Assembly (NCBI GenBank): GCA_029851415.1
Contig: CM056743.1
Span: 126,510,305-126,574,304, forward strand
DNA from: Eretmocerus hayati
Taxonomy: Eukaryota; Arthropoda; Insecta; Hymenoptera; Aphelinidae
Direction: 5' to 3'
Length of the DNA: 64,000 bases
In this document: piece after piece, positions 13,061 to 26,535 of the stretch
Position numbering within the stretch: the stretch's first letter is position 1
Layout of the letters: each line of letters opens with the position of its first letter
Translations under genes and position numbers: made by a program
The notes under the pieces: generated by a model
Database searches by the model: none
Seen by the model: only the letters and a program-made list of their open reading frames with translations
What the model was told of the DNA's origin: nothing

Positions 13061-13640
13061 GCCGAAATGTCAATTCCGTCCCCTGTAGAAAACCTACCTT
13101 TGACTCTTGCATTCACTGCAACGCATATTCAGAGTTGAAAACCCTCATGTGTAGCTATGCACTTCAATTTGTAATACTTCAAATAACATATTCCACCACT
13201 TTGCGAATCCAAATTGAGCCCTCAGCTCGAGCACGGCCATCCGACATATTGAAGACGGGTTTGCACCGAAACTGCTTGCACAGCACTAATTAGCTCGGCA
13301 AAGTCCCCGATCGTCTATTGAGCCTTTTTAACCAGTGAGGTTGATTTCTAGATACCCAAATACACCTAATCTATGCGCAAGATTAGTCAAAAGGTCGAAT
13401 CCGCATCCAAGCGCATCACATGAACGTGTTTGGAAAATGGCGTACAAAATTTTCTGTCAATTCCGTCCCCATGTTTTACTATTCTCTGGCGTGATATATG
13501 GCTTTGTGAAACACGTTTTCTTGAAGTATTTGGTTGCATTGGATCAAATCTATGCGGAAAAGAGTCTCCGATTAGTCGGCGAGCCGTGGGAATATAATTA
13601 AGGCGAAATGTCCATTCCGTCCCTGTCGACTCCGTCCCCC
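13060..13640. mobile_element. Possible diverged element with iterated TGTC(A/C)ATTCCGTCCC phrase
   Basis: The phrase occurs at 13,069, 13,455 and 13,609, twice preceded by GCCGAAA or GCGAAA, with extra CCGTCCC words at 13,627. The spacing suggests terminal and subterminal repeats of an element ~570 bp long, in the style of the 261-1,453 and 29,261-30,101 elements. Here, however, all three copies are in the same orientation, so no inverted ends are proven. Confidence 0.35.
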
Positions 13641-13753
13641 TCCGCGACCCCTTAAACTCGACATATCTTTGTCCGGCTTCAATTTTGAGCTACGAAGCTC
13701 TAGGTACTTCCTTTTTGCGCCAAAACAAGTGGGAACCAACTGCAACGATCCAC

Positions 13754-13942
13754 TAAGGGTGCGGCTACATGCAGTCGTTTTTGCGATTCTGAGACAGCGG
13801 GACAGCGCCTCTATCGGAGGCTGCGGTGGTGTTTGCTTCAAATTACATGGGCGAAATAGTGCAAAACGGCTCAATTGCCGCTAGAGGCGCTGTCCCGCTG
13901 TCTCAGAATCGCCAAAAATAACTGCATGTAGCCGCTGCCTAA
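13754..13942. mobile_element. MITE with ~58-bp inverted repeats (~190 bp)
   Basis: The left arm runs TAAGGGTGCGGCTACATGCA and on through GATTCTGAGACAGCGGGACA. The right arm is the reverse complement with few changes (TGTCCCGCTGTCTCAGAATC ... TGCATGTAGCCGC). The centre is unpaired. The size and termini fit a short non-autonomous DNA element, perhaps hAT-like by its AGGGTGCGG start. I did not find matching 8-bp target duplications. Confidence 0.8.
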
Positions 13943-16900
13943 AACTCGTCTGGGACTAAAATAATTTTTTGGCCCAAATCTTGCTCGGTGACGGTTTTGG
14001 CTTCAAAAAATTCCACTTTCGGCGGAATCACTCATATCAGTGTAATTATATTGGTGAATGTAGCCATTTTTGGTCTTGAAAAAGAAGCATAGGAAAAAGA
14101 AACAACAAAGTCAAGAGAAGATTGAATGTCGGAGGTGTTGATTTATATATTTGTATATAGTAGACACTGTTTGGGTGCTCATCCGCTGCCCTGTTTTTTT
14201 TCTCAATGAAATAATACAATCGTCAGTGGGACACTGGGACACACAATACCATTATACCATTATAACGTAGACGATGAATTTCGGAAATGTGTATACTATG
14301 CTAAGGGGATCGAGTGGAATGACCTGCTTTAGGGATCCTTTCATTATAGCTCATTATTATTATCCCTCCATCAGACGGTTTTGAGTTTGACTTTTTCTTA
14401 TAGAGAAAGGTCTGCGAGGGCCGAATACAATGAGCCGTATAATGGGATTGACGGGTGGTGGACCCATCACTATATATCTACAACTTGTTCCGGATCGGAT
14501 AGCTCTACAATATACCGCAGACTGATACAATATACATTACAGGTTAGGTATATATATATTTGTGTAAGGAATCTGCAAGTTGACGATGAATATACGGTGG
14601 CGCGTGCCAGTTGCACCCCTCTTTTCTTCTCTTCCGATGACCGCCCACGGCTGATGGTGCATGATGATGCCAGTAACACCTCTCAAACACCGGATAATCA
14701 GCATACCGCGTCAATTAGCTCCTCGAACCGAATGCTCAAAGCGTATTTCAAGAGTGGCGCTTGTTCCTCATCACCTATCTCATTCACAAATTCTAAAAGA
14801 AATTGATCCTCCATTGACGGTAAAAGAATTCTACCTGTTACACTGGCTTCCTTACAATATATATCGATATACATCAGAATCAGCAACTTGTGTATACCTA
14901 ACCTATATATTCATATACCTTCGTGACCACGCGACTTGGTTGATTTACGCGTGATGCCATTGTCATCGTCTATTGTATCATCAAGCAGTTCTCAGGGGCT
15001 TCCCTCCTTTTCTTTCTCGCGGACAAGCATTTCGTATTTATAAACTGCCATCAGAGACTACTTAAAACCAGACACGCGAATTGACGAATATCTTAACCTT
15101 TGTATTTGTATGTATGTATATATAGGTTAGGTATGCGTCTGGCGGTTGTCTCGTGCTTTTAAAGCGAGACTAATGACCTCTGATGCTCGTGCACTCGTAT
15201 AACAACATTCATGAAATACCTTCTATCGTAATGACACCAATATAAATTATATATACAAAACATCTGATGTATGTATGTATACAAGTTGGTAAAAGATGAT
15301 GGGTAAGTAAACTAGTAAACTAACGTGTCTCGTCACAAATTGCAACGTGTTGCGCAATATCGTTCGCTCATTCATCGCGCACCCGTCACACACTGACAAC
15401 TTCATTCATTCATTAATTCGCTTTCGTCGTGTGTAAATATACATTGCGGCGGTTGCACCGAATACAATTGTACTACTATAGTCATAGTAGTAGTAGTAGT
15501 AGTAGTAGTTAGTAGTAATCCTCCGCGACAATAATCGCAGGCATCGAGTGGCAACTTGTGGCTTTACGCCACTTTGCGACCATTAACGAGTCGCTATTAC
15601 ACTATTATACATATATACGTATCTACCTACTACCTAAAGGGGGGCATTTAATTCACGTAAAGCAATATGTATTGGGAGTTGCTGGCCGCAAGACCTTGCG
15701 CGTAAAGCGATTTGCCGACCGCAATTTTCACACCCTTGTACGATTGAATGAATAAAGGAATGAATGAAACCCCCCACTATTTTAACCTAACCTCTCCAAT
15801 GTCAACGATACTCTTAGAAGTACTTTTATATTATACATGTATATCTAACCTACCGTTTGAACTTTGTCAACTGCATACATCATTGGCACTTGGGTTGGAT
15901 GTTTGTTACAGTAACACTCTTGTCGCGTGAATAATGAATCAGTGGGTGTTGGGAAGTACCTTATACCTCACAGCGGGTGATTCCGGAACATCAAGGCAAC
16001 GCTAGCTATATATTTCTTCATCTCGACTCTGGGAGTATATAATGAAGCATGCGTCTGTAGTATAGGTTATGTAGTGATTCGCGGTTGGCGGCGGGAAACA
16101 GGTGGTGGCTGTTGCACTTTTTAGGCTAGTCACGTGCGCAGTTGATGCGCAGTTTAGTAAGTAGGAGCCAAAGCCGCAAATTGCTGGAATAGTTTCATAT
16201 ATGTTTGTATGCGTGTATATGTGAGAGCTGGGTTCTTCTTGTCTCGACACTCGATCCGCTCTCGTTTTCTCTAATTACCCATGCACTTGCAACACTTTGC
16301 TTCAGTCTTCTGTACGTACATACATACCTATTATATGTATGTATGAGGTTAGGGTCGGGTTAACAAGCGTGTGCGGTGACCTTAACCTCAAAACTCGAGA
16401 TACTTGATGCAAGTGCTTCCGCGTATTCTGTATACATGTATATATAGCATATAGCCCTCCTCGCATGCTTGAACATCACAGCGGGTCTTTTATTTTACCG
16501 TCGATTTGGCACGAAACGCGTGCGAGAGACCATTCTTTATGTGTACAGACAAGTGCATAGAGGGAACAACCATCAACAGCTGATGTCTCGCGCTCTTCGA
16601 GCATACATCATTCGTCAAAGCTCGTATATATTACACATTTCTATGCATTTATTCACAAATCTGTCTCGAATTTTTTTTTCCCCTATATTATTCTATTAGT
16701 TTCCGTCTGGTATGTGACTTTTCTCAAGCGCGCGTAGACAACATATTTCATTGACCCCAACGTATAAATAGAATATCAATCGATAATCTCAAGAAATTCC
16801 ACACAATAGCTTTAAATGCCCACATAGTACCTATATTTCAATGCTTTTCAAGGTTTATTACCTTGAAAATAGCTTCATTCATCGCATGAAATGTTGGAAA

Positions 16901-19900
16901 TATCTCGAGTCCATTCACGTGTTAATCATTTTTAAAATCTCGCATCTACCGACTTTTTATCTAGATTTGAATCTTTTCACACTACATATAGAAGTATCTC
17001 GCTTTTCGATGCTAATCTCATTCATTGACCAAAATCGATTCAACGGGCGCGCCGTTTTAAATTCAATCGATTCCTCACTCCACCTCTTATAACCAATTAT
17101 ATTACATATGTCTATGTACCATATATCAATGAACCGCTTGTATAATCCGGTAATACACGCTCGTAACAATTGTAAACGCTCAATCAAAACATCGAACAAC
17201 ATTATCGTTCGAATCAATGAAATATCCCTCGATGAATTAATTTTGTATCGGCAATACTTCGTTACACTTGCGGCGACGACACGCTTTACACATCACGTCA
17301 TCAAATTAAATCGTTTGCCGTAGTAAATCGCCGCTTTTCATATTCAAAACACGAGATTTCAGTATAGGTCGTCGCTCTTGTCTATCATCAATTGTATCAT
17401 CATCGTCATCGTGTACTTGTTAATGTGGTATAAGTATACATACACACATACATACATCATACATATTATGTATGACTATGGATATAATACAGTTCGAGGG
17501 AGTCGATTGCTTTTGCGGCTTGCGGCGACCGCCGGTGCACATGAATTAAATTGCTGGCCGGCCCGGCCCGGCGCGGCGGCGCTTATATTATGCTCGAACC
17601 ACGTGGTCTGATATAATGTGGAAGATATATGTGTATTATTCGCGAGGCCATGTGATACGATATACATCGGTGTTATGAATATGTAGGTGTGGTAATCGAC
17701 GTAATTGATACGCCGAAGACGGTTATAAAGAAGTGAATCGATGAAGCGCGGATTGATTTTGCATTATGCATCATTTTAAAGCGCGAGCATCAATGACTAA
17801 ATTGATACCGTACGCACGAGGTGAAGGAGAGATCCACGTGGTTTGGCGCCTCGTTATTACCTTGCAAACGTTCACTTTGCCCTCGTCTCTTTTTTAAATT
17901 CCCCCCTTTGATGGGTTCGATAAACGCTTCGATTCTCTTTTGCTTTGCTCTTTGTATATCTATAACTTTTCTCAACTTCCTTATCGCATCAGTGAAACAG
18001 CTGTTTTGTAGTGCAACGACCGCTCCGATGAATAAAAATGCACGCGTCACTTTTATTCATCGGATTGCGGTGCTCTACAAATCTAATTTATGATCAGGCG
18101 CCGGAATCTTTGCAAGTTTCTCAATGTCAATTGTATTTAGGAGTAGAGGTGTATTAGATCGATATGTTCTGAATCTTTTATATTTGGCATTGGAACAATG
18201 TCGATAGATTGTTTCAGATGTAGTTTGTAAAATTTACAACTGTGATTAACATGTTCACTGCGATGTTTTATTTTTTTTTTTTTTTTTGTACATTTGCACT
18301 AAATAAAGTATGAGGTTCGTAATGATGACAAACCGAAAACTACAAAAAACTGCCTTTGCATTCAATGTGTTAACCATCACTGGTTTTGATAAGAACGATA
18401 TTTGAATTTTGCTTCCACTAGTTGAGAAATACTTGTGTGATCATTTTGTCCGGCGGGACAAAAATTCTATCACAGTCATTTTAGTATATAGTTATGGCCT
18501 CTGGATCAATCGTTCATCCCAAAAAGTTTGCAGAACGAAACTCTTTCGCATCTGTACCCTTGTTACGATCAATCTAATGAAGTAAGGGATTCATAAATTG
18601 ATGAAGATAATCCTTTTCCAAAATTTCTCGATTCACTATTTTGTTTTATACATATTATATCACAACTCAAATCAAGGTTCTTAATCCATAATCTGACTCC
18701 TATGGCCTGCTTACAAGTTTAGGTGTGGAAGACTCGAACATCTTTTTCAAACATTCTGGTGCTTGCAATCACCCAAGTCCGTAATATAACTCTAACACAT
18801 CCAATCAAATGCTTGGAAACATACCTGTTAGTCTGGAACTGGTCTCTTGGGAGATAAGTTGAAGGCATATGCTTTTGAGAGATAAATCTTAGCCATTTTG
18901 AGTAATTACTTTCCTTGAAGATAATCATGAAAAATTCCAGTTTTGAGCTCCTAAAATACAATCCGAAGCCGAAATACATCCATTTGAAAGCATTTGCAGA
19001 AGATGAAACGAGAAATGTTTTAAGAAGAAAATCGATAGCCTTTTCGTGCGAAAGAACTGTGAATTATCTGATCTACCAAAATCAAGAGTGAACGAAACAA
19101 GAACATTTCCGATGATGACACCTTGTAAAAGTTCTTATCCTATCTTTCGATGACATGATTTAAAGTCCATCTATGTTTCTCGCATGACCATTCGCAGACT
19201 GTAAAATGCATTATAAAGAACTTTCTGATCTAATTGAAGATCATTGATTCTTCCATGCATGGACAAGTTTTGCATGCAAAAGTTGTCAAGGTAATTCATA
19301 CCAGACAGTAATGCTATTTAATGATGATATAAAGCTGAGATTGGTAAATCTGACATCTAATGTGAAACACCAACTCTCACTCCACATAACACATCATGCT
19401 TCCAAATCCATCAGATATCTATGCCAAATCGTACAACATGCTACAGGTGATCTCTGCAAGTGCTGAGTATATTTATTTGACAACTAGTGCACAGAAAACG
19501 AGGAAACGTTGTAAGCGCGCATGGCATGCAGCATCAGCAATCTGTACCTCCATGATTCTATGTCAAGCAGCTCAGAGCCGATGGCACGTGCTTTTGCAAG
19601 CTTTTTGCCCTATATGTATACATAAGAGACATTTTAGAATACTTCCCGAGAGCTTGTTTATACTGACACCTCCTGTAACGTTCTACGTTGCATTCCAGCG
19701 CTTACATTATATCGCGTGTGCATGCATGAATTCATATCACCGAGGTAACAGCTGATGCCATGAATCTTTCACCCACCACGCATTGACATCACTCTTGCCA
19801 GCCTCCTTTACATATTCCTATACTTCGCGATGTCTCAACGTGTGACCCACATGTGAACTTGCTGTTGATTACGAGGTTGGTTACAGTGCCATTATCACAT
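13943..19900. other. No gene recognised (~6 kb)
   Basis: AT-rich with simple runs: (TAG)n at 15,484-15,509, (T)n at 18,270-18,287 and ATGTATGTAT stretches. Several GGTTAGGT/ACCTAACC words occur (about 14,540, 14,895, 15,125, 15,785 and 16,345). A GC-rich patch at 17,515-17,585 (GCCGGCCCGGCCCGGCGCGG) is followed by ACCACGTGGT. Open frames up to 141 codons are scattered on both strands without recognisable similarity or splice logic. Confidence 0.5.
15484..15509. repeat. (TAG)n microsatellite
   Basis: About eight TAG units, continuing imperfectly to 15,518. Confidence 0.9.
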
Positions 19901-19908
19901 TCCGACTA

Positions 19909-21240
19909 TTGTTTGATTACCTTTCATCCCGAATGCAAGGGATATCAGGGATCGATTATATATACTCTGGCGTTGAGTCCACTCTGATGAGTAATGTCCT
20001 CCAGACATGTATCGAATCGACCATAGTTTGCGTAAAGTTTGACCGTGAAATTCTCTGCTTGGGACAATCGATATGCGGTCATACTGAGGTTGGACTCCGA
20101 TCTTGCTCTGTATCTATATTGCAAGGCTGGAAGTGGAATTTTGAGCAAGAAACATAGGTTGGGGGTCACGATCAAGGGTATGCGAATATGGTCGCTCGCA
20201 TATGCAGATGACTAAGTGCTCTTATAGCGCTCGATAGAGAGGCTTTGATACACATGCTAGGTATACGCTTAAGACATTTTTGAACATGAGAGAACTGATT
20301 CTCTGTCCAGAAAAGGAAAAGATTCATGTATTTAACAAGAAGAGTAGTAGCAAAGAAAAATAGGAGTGGGGTGGTCAACATATACATAGAAGAAGTTTCG
20401 AGCTTGAAACACCTGGGGTTTACTTTTAACACGAAAAAAAATTTTGACGATCAGATTTGATTACAGAATTGGATAAGAAAGGCGTCATTGCTATGAAAAG
20501 AAGTTGGGGTTTGGGAGAGATGCTGTAAACAGGATTATCGAAGAAGGATGATGCTTTACTTTTATCTATTGAAGAGCGTGATACTTTATGGAGAAGAAAT
20601 TCGGGAATAGGCTGAACATAGAAGATTAGAAGAAATACAGACGGACTACGTCTAAGATGGATGCTCAAGCTTAAATTTCTGCACACTGAGATGTCTTATA
20701 GGAAAATATACAGGGCTTAGGGAACTGAAAAATAAGTGCAGTGTGAGAGCTATGTTGAATGAACACAGGTTGAGCAAACTCGAAGATGGAAGATTAGTCA
20801 AGGTGCATTATAGAAAAATAGTGATGATTAAAATTCTTATCCGGAAAAATAGAAACTCTGCGGTATGATTTAGAATGAAAATATCAAGCAATGAATCATA
20901 ACATCCAAAATGGCTTTGATATGTACCCGGAATTAGTTAAGAGAATGAATGAGGTAGAATGTCAGAAAATTAAAACCAAGATAAGAAGGCGAAAAATAAT
21001 CCTAGGTACAAAGAAATTATGTGTCAGAATGAATGGCCAAAGTACTTAGTTCGTTATGGACCAGGTGTGGCCCTAAGATGTGGAAATTGTGACCAATCTA
21101 ACAAACACTGGATGGGAGATAACAAAAATATCTGCATATACTCTAGAGCATTCATTTTGCAAATGTTGAATCGCAAGAATACGTGGGAAACCTGATTCAA
21201 CGAGGGATGAACACAGAATGGGATTGGTTTAATACGTGTG
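19909..21240 (+). pseudogene. Decayed LINE (R1/jockey-like) reverse-transcriptase remnant
   Basis: Translating across frames gives fragments in the order expected for a non-LTR retrotransposon ORF2. A GLR..C.LS-like block (about 20,092-20,150) is followed by a VGG-VTIKGMRIW segment and then AYADD (about 20,198-20,212), the reverse-transcriptase active-site motif. Next come a LCPEKEK-like stretch with FLT-type beta strands, an LKSVILYGEEI-like thumb segment (about 20,571) and an EEIQTDYV-like stretch. A WKCG/CGNCDQ..HWM-like region (about 21,073-21,120) and a NEGMNTEWDW-like end (about 21,195) close the series. Stops and frameshifts lie throughout, so it cannot be active. The clade is inferred from thumb and C-terminal phrases common in hymenopteran LINEs. 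The 5' limit is uncertain and no poly-A tail was defined. Confidence 0.7.
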
Positions 21241-22412
21241 ATGATATAAGAGTTTGAGTTAATCAGACTATCTTTATATTTGAACTTACTTTCGTGTAAT
21301 TCAAATTTTCGAAATTATTGAGTTTAGTACATATTTCTTATGAAGTTGTTCATTCCATCACTGGTAAGTTCCAATAGGATATCATGAACTAACTAAGACT
21401 TACTAGAAAATGGACAGAATCACTAGATGACATGTGAAACGAATACAAGAATCGTCAATATGTTATTTTTATTCAACGATGGCACAAAATATTCCTGACA
21501 ATATCATTCTGAATCAGAATGCATCAGATGCATTATGTCTTGTGAGCAAAAGTGCTATTGTGCACAAACCAGAAAAATCTTGGATACTCTGGCCCACGTG
21601 CACCATATACCACCACTAAATCTGAACTCAATTTACAGTGCCGCTAAACCCTAAATGAATTCTATCCTCCATAAATAATCATTTCATGCATGAACGACGC
21701 TTATTCTCAATTCCACCATTTGATTGAAATTATTACTCGATGCGCTAAAATTCTTGACTATACTTACATTTCTCATTACTCTCCATAATCGCGTGATCCA
21801 CTCATCGATCAATCATATCCCTTATATATACTGTATTTTTTTCATGCGAGAAGTATTCGAAAAATTCGATTTGTGCTGTTCTCAACCAATCTGTTCTATA
21901 ACTCTCGCTGCAGGTAAAATCGATCGTACTGCAGGCACGTGTCGGTGCGCGTGTCGAAGAAAAAAGTGGAAGTGCCTCACTCGCGAATCGAGCTCCTCTT
22001 GATTAGAGGCTCTCTCGACGTGGTTCTACAACTGACGGCAACGCGGTTGAGTCGTATACATGAAGTAAAAAAGACAAACGTAATGGCAACAAATCACTAG
22101 AGTTTTTGTATTGGCTTGTTTGATGATTTCATCGCCTCTTCAGAGCCTCCTTTGCCATGATTATGGAACTTGGAATTGACTTTCTATTGGACAGCAAAGT
22201 ATTGGGCGTAACATTTTTAATCCCACATTGAAGTATAGGAGTTTTCATCATTAAAATACGACAAAACATATTAGTTTCTGACGGGATTTTGATGTACGTA
22301 TTTGAGTCTTTTTAACTGCGCGGTCAGCGTAAGATGATGTCAAAAATCGAGTACAATTTGACAAAGTTGTTATCAGAGTGTTGCGTGGTACATCATCCAG
22401 CATGCTTTTCAG
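21241..22412. other. No feature recognised
   Basis: Short open frames only; nothing to support a gene. Confidence 0.5.
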
Positions 22413-22833
22413 GCACGAAAAAAAAAAAGATTGGTTGTCCTAACTAATCAAAATTGGTTGGGATATTTAACTCCTATCAAGTTGGTTGGATCATTCAATT
22501 GCTTTTTGTTGTATCTGTTGTTATATGCATAACCTTCTTTCGGCGAAAAAGATACTAATTTTTCGTGATGCATTGGGAAAGTTACGACGGCCGACTGACA
22601 CAAAATACCTTCCTCGCACTTTTTTAATCCTCGTCATCGCGAATATACACCAGAGGTACGTGATCATAAGTCCTTTTTCTGGTCTAAATGAGGTTATACA
22701 AATGACAACACATCCAACCAAAAGGAATTGAATGATCTAACCAACTCGATAGCCGTTAAATATCCCAACCAACTATTTTTGTTCGTTCTAACTAAGTTGA
22801 TTGTTGTTGTAACCAATATTTTTTTTCCGTGGG
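22413..22833. mobile_element. Foldback element with ~130-bp diverged inverted repeats (~420 bp)
   Basis: The left arm starts CACGAAAAAAA and continues through TTGGTTGGGATATTTAAC and GATCATTCAATT. The right arm carries the reverse complements in mirrored order (AATTGAATGATC, GTTAAATATCCCAACCAA) and ends TTTTTTTCCGTG. Similarity extends inward over TTGT(T/C)AT.TG.ATAACCT. No coding frame. The target duplication is unclear. Confidence 0.75.
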
Positions 22834-25800
22834 GGGTTCAAAAAGCTCAAGCATTCGTCAAACTCGAATGAACAGTCTTGGGATATGATATACCAGGATT
22901 CTCAATGGCATATATCATTTCACAAACCGCATAGTGTTAGGCGAGGTGTTAGGCAACCGAGGAAGACGATATAGTGTGCAGAAAATTTTGGCTGGGTTGT
23001 TTCGAAGCCCCAGTAACAGCAAAATCACTTTTTTGTTATTTCCTTGTATGGATTTTCAGTTTGAGATCCTCCAAACATCGGTAAGAAAAAATTGGCTCCT
23101 TTTCAGAGGATGTTATAGGAGAGACGTCTGTTCTAGTTTTTAAAATCAATAATCTGTATTATGTTATTGAAATTACAGCGTGTCTGACCTCTGCATTACG
23201 TTTTGGGAGTTTATATGAGCGTAAACGGTTCAATGGTGGTAAAAAGAGTGCCAATAAAAATACAAACCAAGCATCGTGATGAAACACATGGAATCCCTTG
23301 AGACAATGGGGTCAACTTATCTGAGGGATTCGAGTAGGTTAACGTCAGAATCTGATGAGGGGTGTTAAGCTTGTGTCGAGAGCATTTTTTAAGGAAAGCT
23401 TTGGAAGGTTCTAACTGTGATGTCAGGATGAGTTTACTTACCGTGGTTTACTTTCACATCATTTCCATCCTTCTTTTTCAAGATACGTGGAGGAATCATG
23501 GAGGCCAAGAAGTATGTACCAACGAACAAATTCTTTGTTGTCTGTGTAACCTTACAGTCTCTAAATCATACATCATTTCCCCACGTGGGTTCCAACATAA
23601 ACACATAATGGAATAATGTAAGAATAATCAGACAAGAGGCACGCGTCCACATCTCATTAAAGCTCCCTTCCAAGTTCACATGTTCCTGGATGTATGTATA
23701 TTCTACCTACCACGTGTTAAAAGTATATGCCACTTTGGTTATACCTATATGCTACTCATGCATGCATGCCCTCCCGGCACTTTTCTCGTCTCTCCCTCTT
23801 TTCATATTATACACACTTCTTCTTCTCTTGGCTGCTGCTCTTTCATGAATGAAGCCTATTTGCGTATGAACTTGACAACAGGTGACACGCGAGCGGCTAC
23901 TTACCCGACTTTTACCCATGTTTCCCTCTTTTACTTGCTTGCCTTCTCACGTTTTCGTTTGACTTGGTTATACATGTATATTAGAGAGAGATCCGGTATA
24001 TGCAAAGCTCAGTCATCAGCTGTTCTGTACATAACCTACTAACACGGTCTCCAAGTTCGAGGCAGTGCTTTTCCAAGCTCTACAGATGTTGCCTTACCCT
24101 CATATGTATACATACTCTTGTACGATATTGAGGGGTTGTGGTGTGAGATTCGATGCACTTCGTTGGCATGCATGGAACGTTGCGATACTACAACACCCCA
24201 AGGAGGTGTACACGAGACTAGCGTATTTGAAGTATAGAACGAGAAGGACATAGGTATGGTTTGACAACACTGAGAGTTTGTGATGCCTGTTGCTCTTTGC
24301 TATGCTCTTGCCTCGTGTTGATCTTTCGTATTTGAGGCTGTATATAAACGACCTCTTGTTAGTCTTGCAAATACTGCATGAACACTTTCAATCCTTATTT
24401 TGCTCCTGTGTGAATGAATTCGACTGCTTCTCGTGATAGTTTTTTGGATTAATATTTTCACAATACTTGATCTGCATACATCCACAAGTTATGACCTACT
24501 AATAGAGCAAACCTGGCGATATCTATGCCAACAATGATCACGGATCATATTGCAATAAACAATAAACAAACAATCTTGCAAAATATCTTAGATGAAGACC
24601 GGAGTTCATCATTCTGTAGAGACTCTTCATAATGATCATATCCAACACCAATATAGACAACAACAGTGAATGATGATTGATCAGAATAAGAATAAGGAGG
24701 GATTGGGCTAAAACACGCATTTACAACAGTAACAGTAGTTGAGTCGTCCATAGATTTGGAATAGTTTTAGATCTGCGAAATGTATTTCTGGTCCCATGAG
24801 GAGTAATGAAGACACGAATTGTGTGAGCTCTTCATGTGAGGCCGGGAGATATCAAATTGACGATTTGAGTTTATACTCGCTCGTCAAAATCGATCGAATA
24901 ACTTTTAAATCCAAGAACAAAGACTGCCAAGAATCGAGCTTCCCTATATATATACTCCATGTTCAGAAGAACAGTTTTGGAGCAGTTGTACCATGATAAA
25001 CTATCAGTCCTTAAATATCCCATCACTACATCGGTTCATTTATGTCACCAAGACCGCTAAATTATGATCTAGGAAGAATTGTTGGAATCATGGGTTTTCC
25101 CAACCAGAATGCACAAGTTCAGATACCCATCGATATAATGTTATCCAGGTCCCACACCACATGTCCAAATGATGTTCTAAAAGTTGACAATTTTTGATCT
25201 GCGATGGTTGATGATCTTATTGATGTTAAATTTTATGAGACTGGGATAAATATTTCAAAGTTCCATCGATTTCTTATGGTTTGGAGTGCAATCCATAGAT
25301 CAAAGTTTATGAAGTTACAGAATGGAAGAGATGATATATTCAAATTGTTGAAGTTGTCAAATTGAATTTTGATATTGTTTGATCTGAGACTTGAGATTGT
25401 TGTTCATAGTAACTAGAGAATGTGTCAGATGTTTTGAATTTTTTAACCAAGGTGTATACCATTCCAATGACATATCGCTCATAATATCGAGTCATTTTTC
25501 AGAATGTTATGGTCCCGGTGTTTTGAACCGTTGCAGTCAAGGATGTTCGCACCATGATGATGCTTCTATTTTGTGGAGTTTCGGGCCGAATCATGAACAC
25601 GAATTATCAAGTGCAAATTTGATTTGTCTTGGCTGACCTTCTCTTTGTCTCCCGCTTTGTGGGATATTTGCCATGAATATGAAGAGCTCTCTTGAAATGA
25701 ATAACTGTGACTCAATGCAAAGACTAGACCATTTATTGTTCTTACGGGGGTATGGGATAGTTTTCCAGAGAGTATTTCTTTCTTCAAAATAGATAGAAAA

Positions 25801-26497
25801 TATTTGGGTGGCAAGATTTGTGTTACATAGGATATTTTGAACAAAATGAAATTCTTGTCGATCAGAAATTCTGCTGCCTTCAAATATCCGATTGCCATGA
25901 TGTTTGGCAGCATGCTCATGTGAGTTATCAATTTTCTGTTACAGGTGAGAAGAAAAAATTCTCAACTAGTACAATTAGGTTACCTACTGCATGAGCTACC
26001 TTTATTTTATTGTCCAATTCTCCACGAACAAGGTATGTTTTTGAATATCAATCGTCGAGTTCGATATCTCATGGAATTCCCAATATAAAGTCATCATCAT
26101 TTTTCTTAAACAATCACAAAATTATTCAATAACTACCGTCAAATCGTTCCTTACGATTTAGTCGTCATGTCGAGCTCGATTCAATCATCTATAACTAACT
26201 ATCCAGTCCACGTGCTCGTCACTTTACGACATACTATCTACTATATTCACACTGCATCACGTATGCAAGCACATGCGGGCAAAGAAAAGCACGTGGTCTC
26301 GTGTGTATAACTTCCACGCATTATATATTCGCCCAAACTCCTTGTACACACTGATAGGGCTTACAATGAAGAGTTTCGCATACATACATACAAAATTACC
26401 TACCGGTTGGTGAATCTTCCACATCGTAAAATTCGCGACCATATATATACCGTCTGCTAGTATAGCTGCAGCTGAGGAACGATAACACTACAAAGTT

Positions 26498-26535
<38 letters not shown>

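Noticed and set aside
14381..14954. Frames of 97-141 codons near 14.4-14.9 kb
   Set aside because: Overlapping frames in different phases and strands, rich in Ser/Thr/Tyr, with no conserved pattern.
16000..16400. Telomeric TTAGG array
   Set aside because: Only single or paired AACCTAACC-type words are present, not a tandem array.
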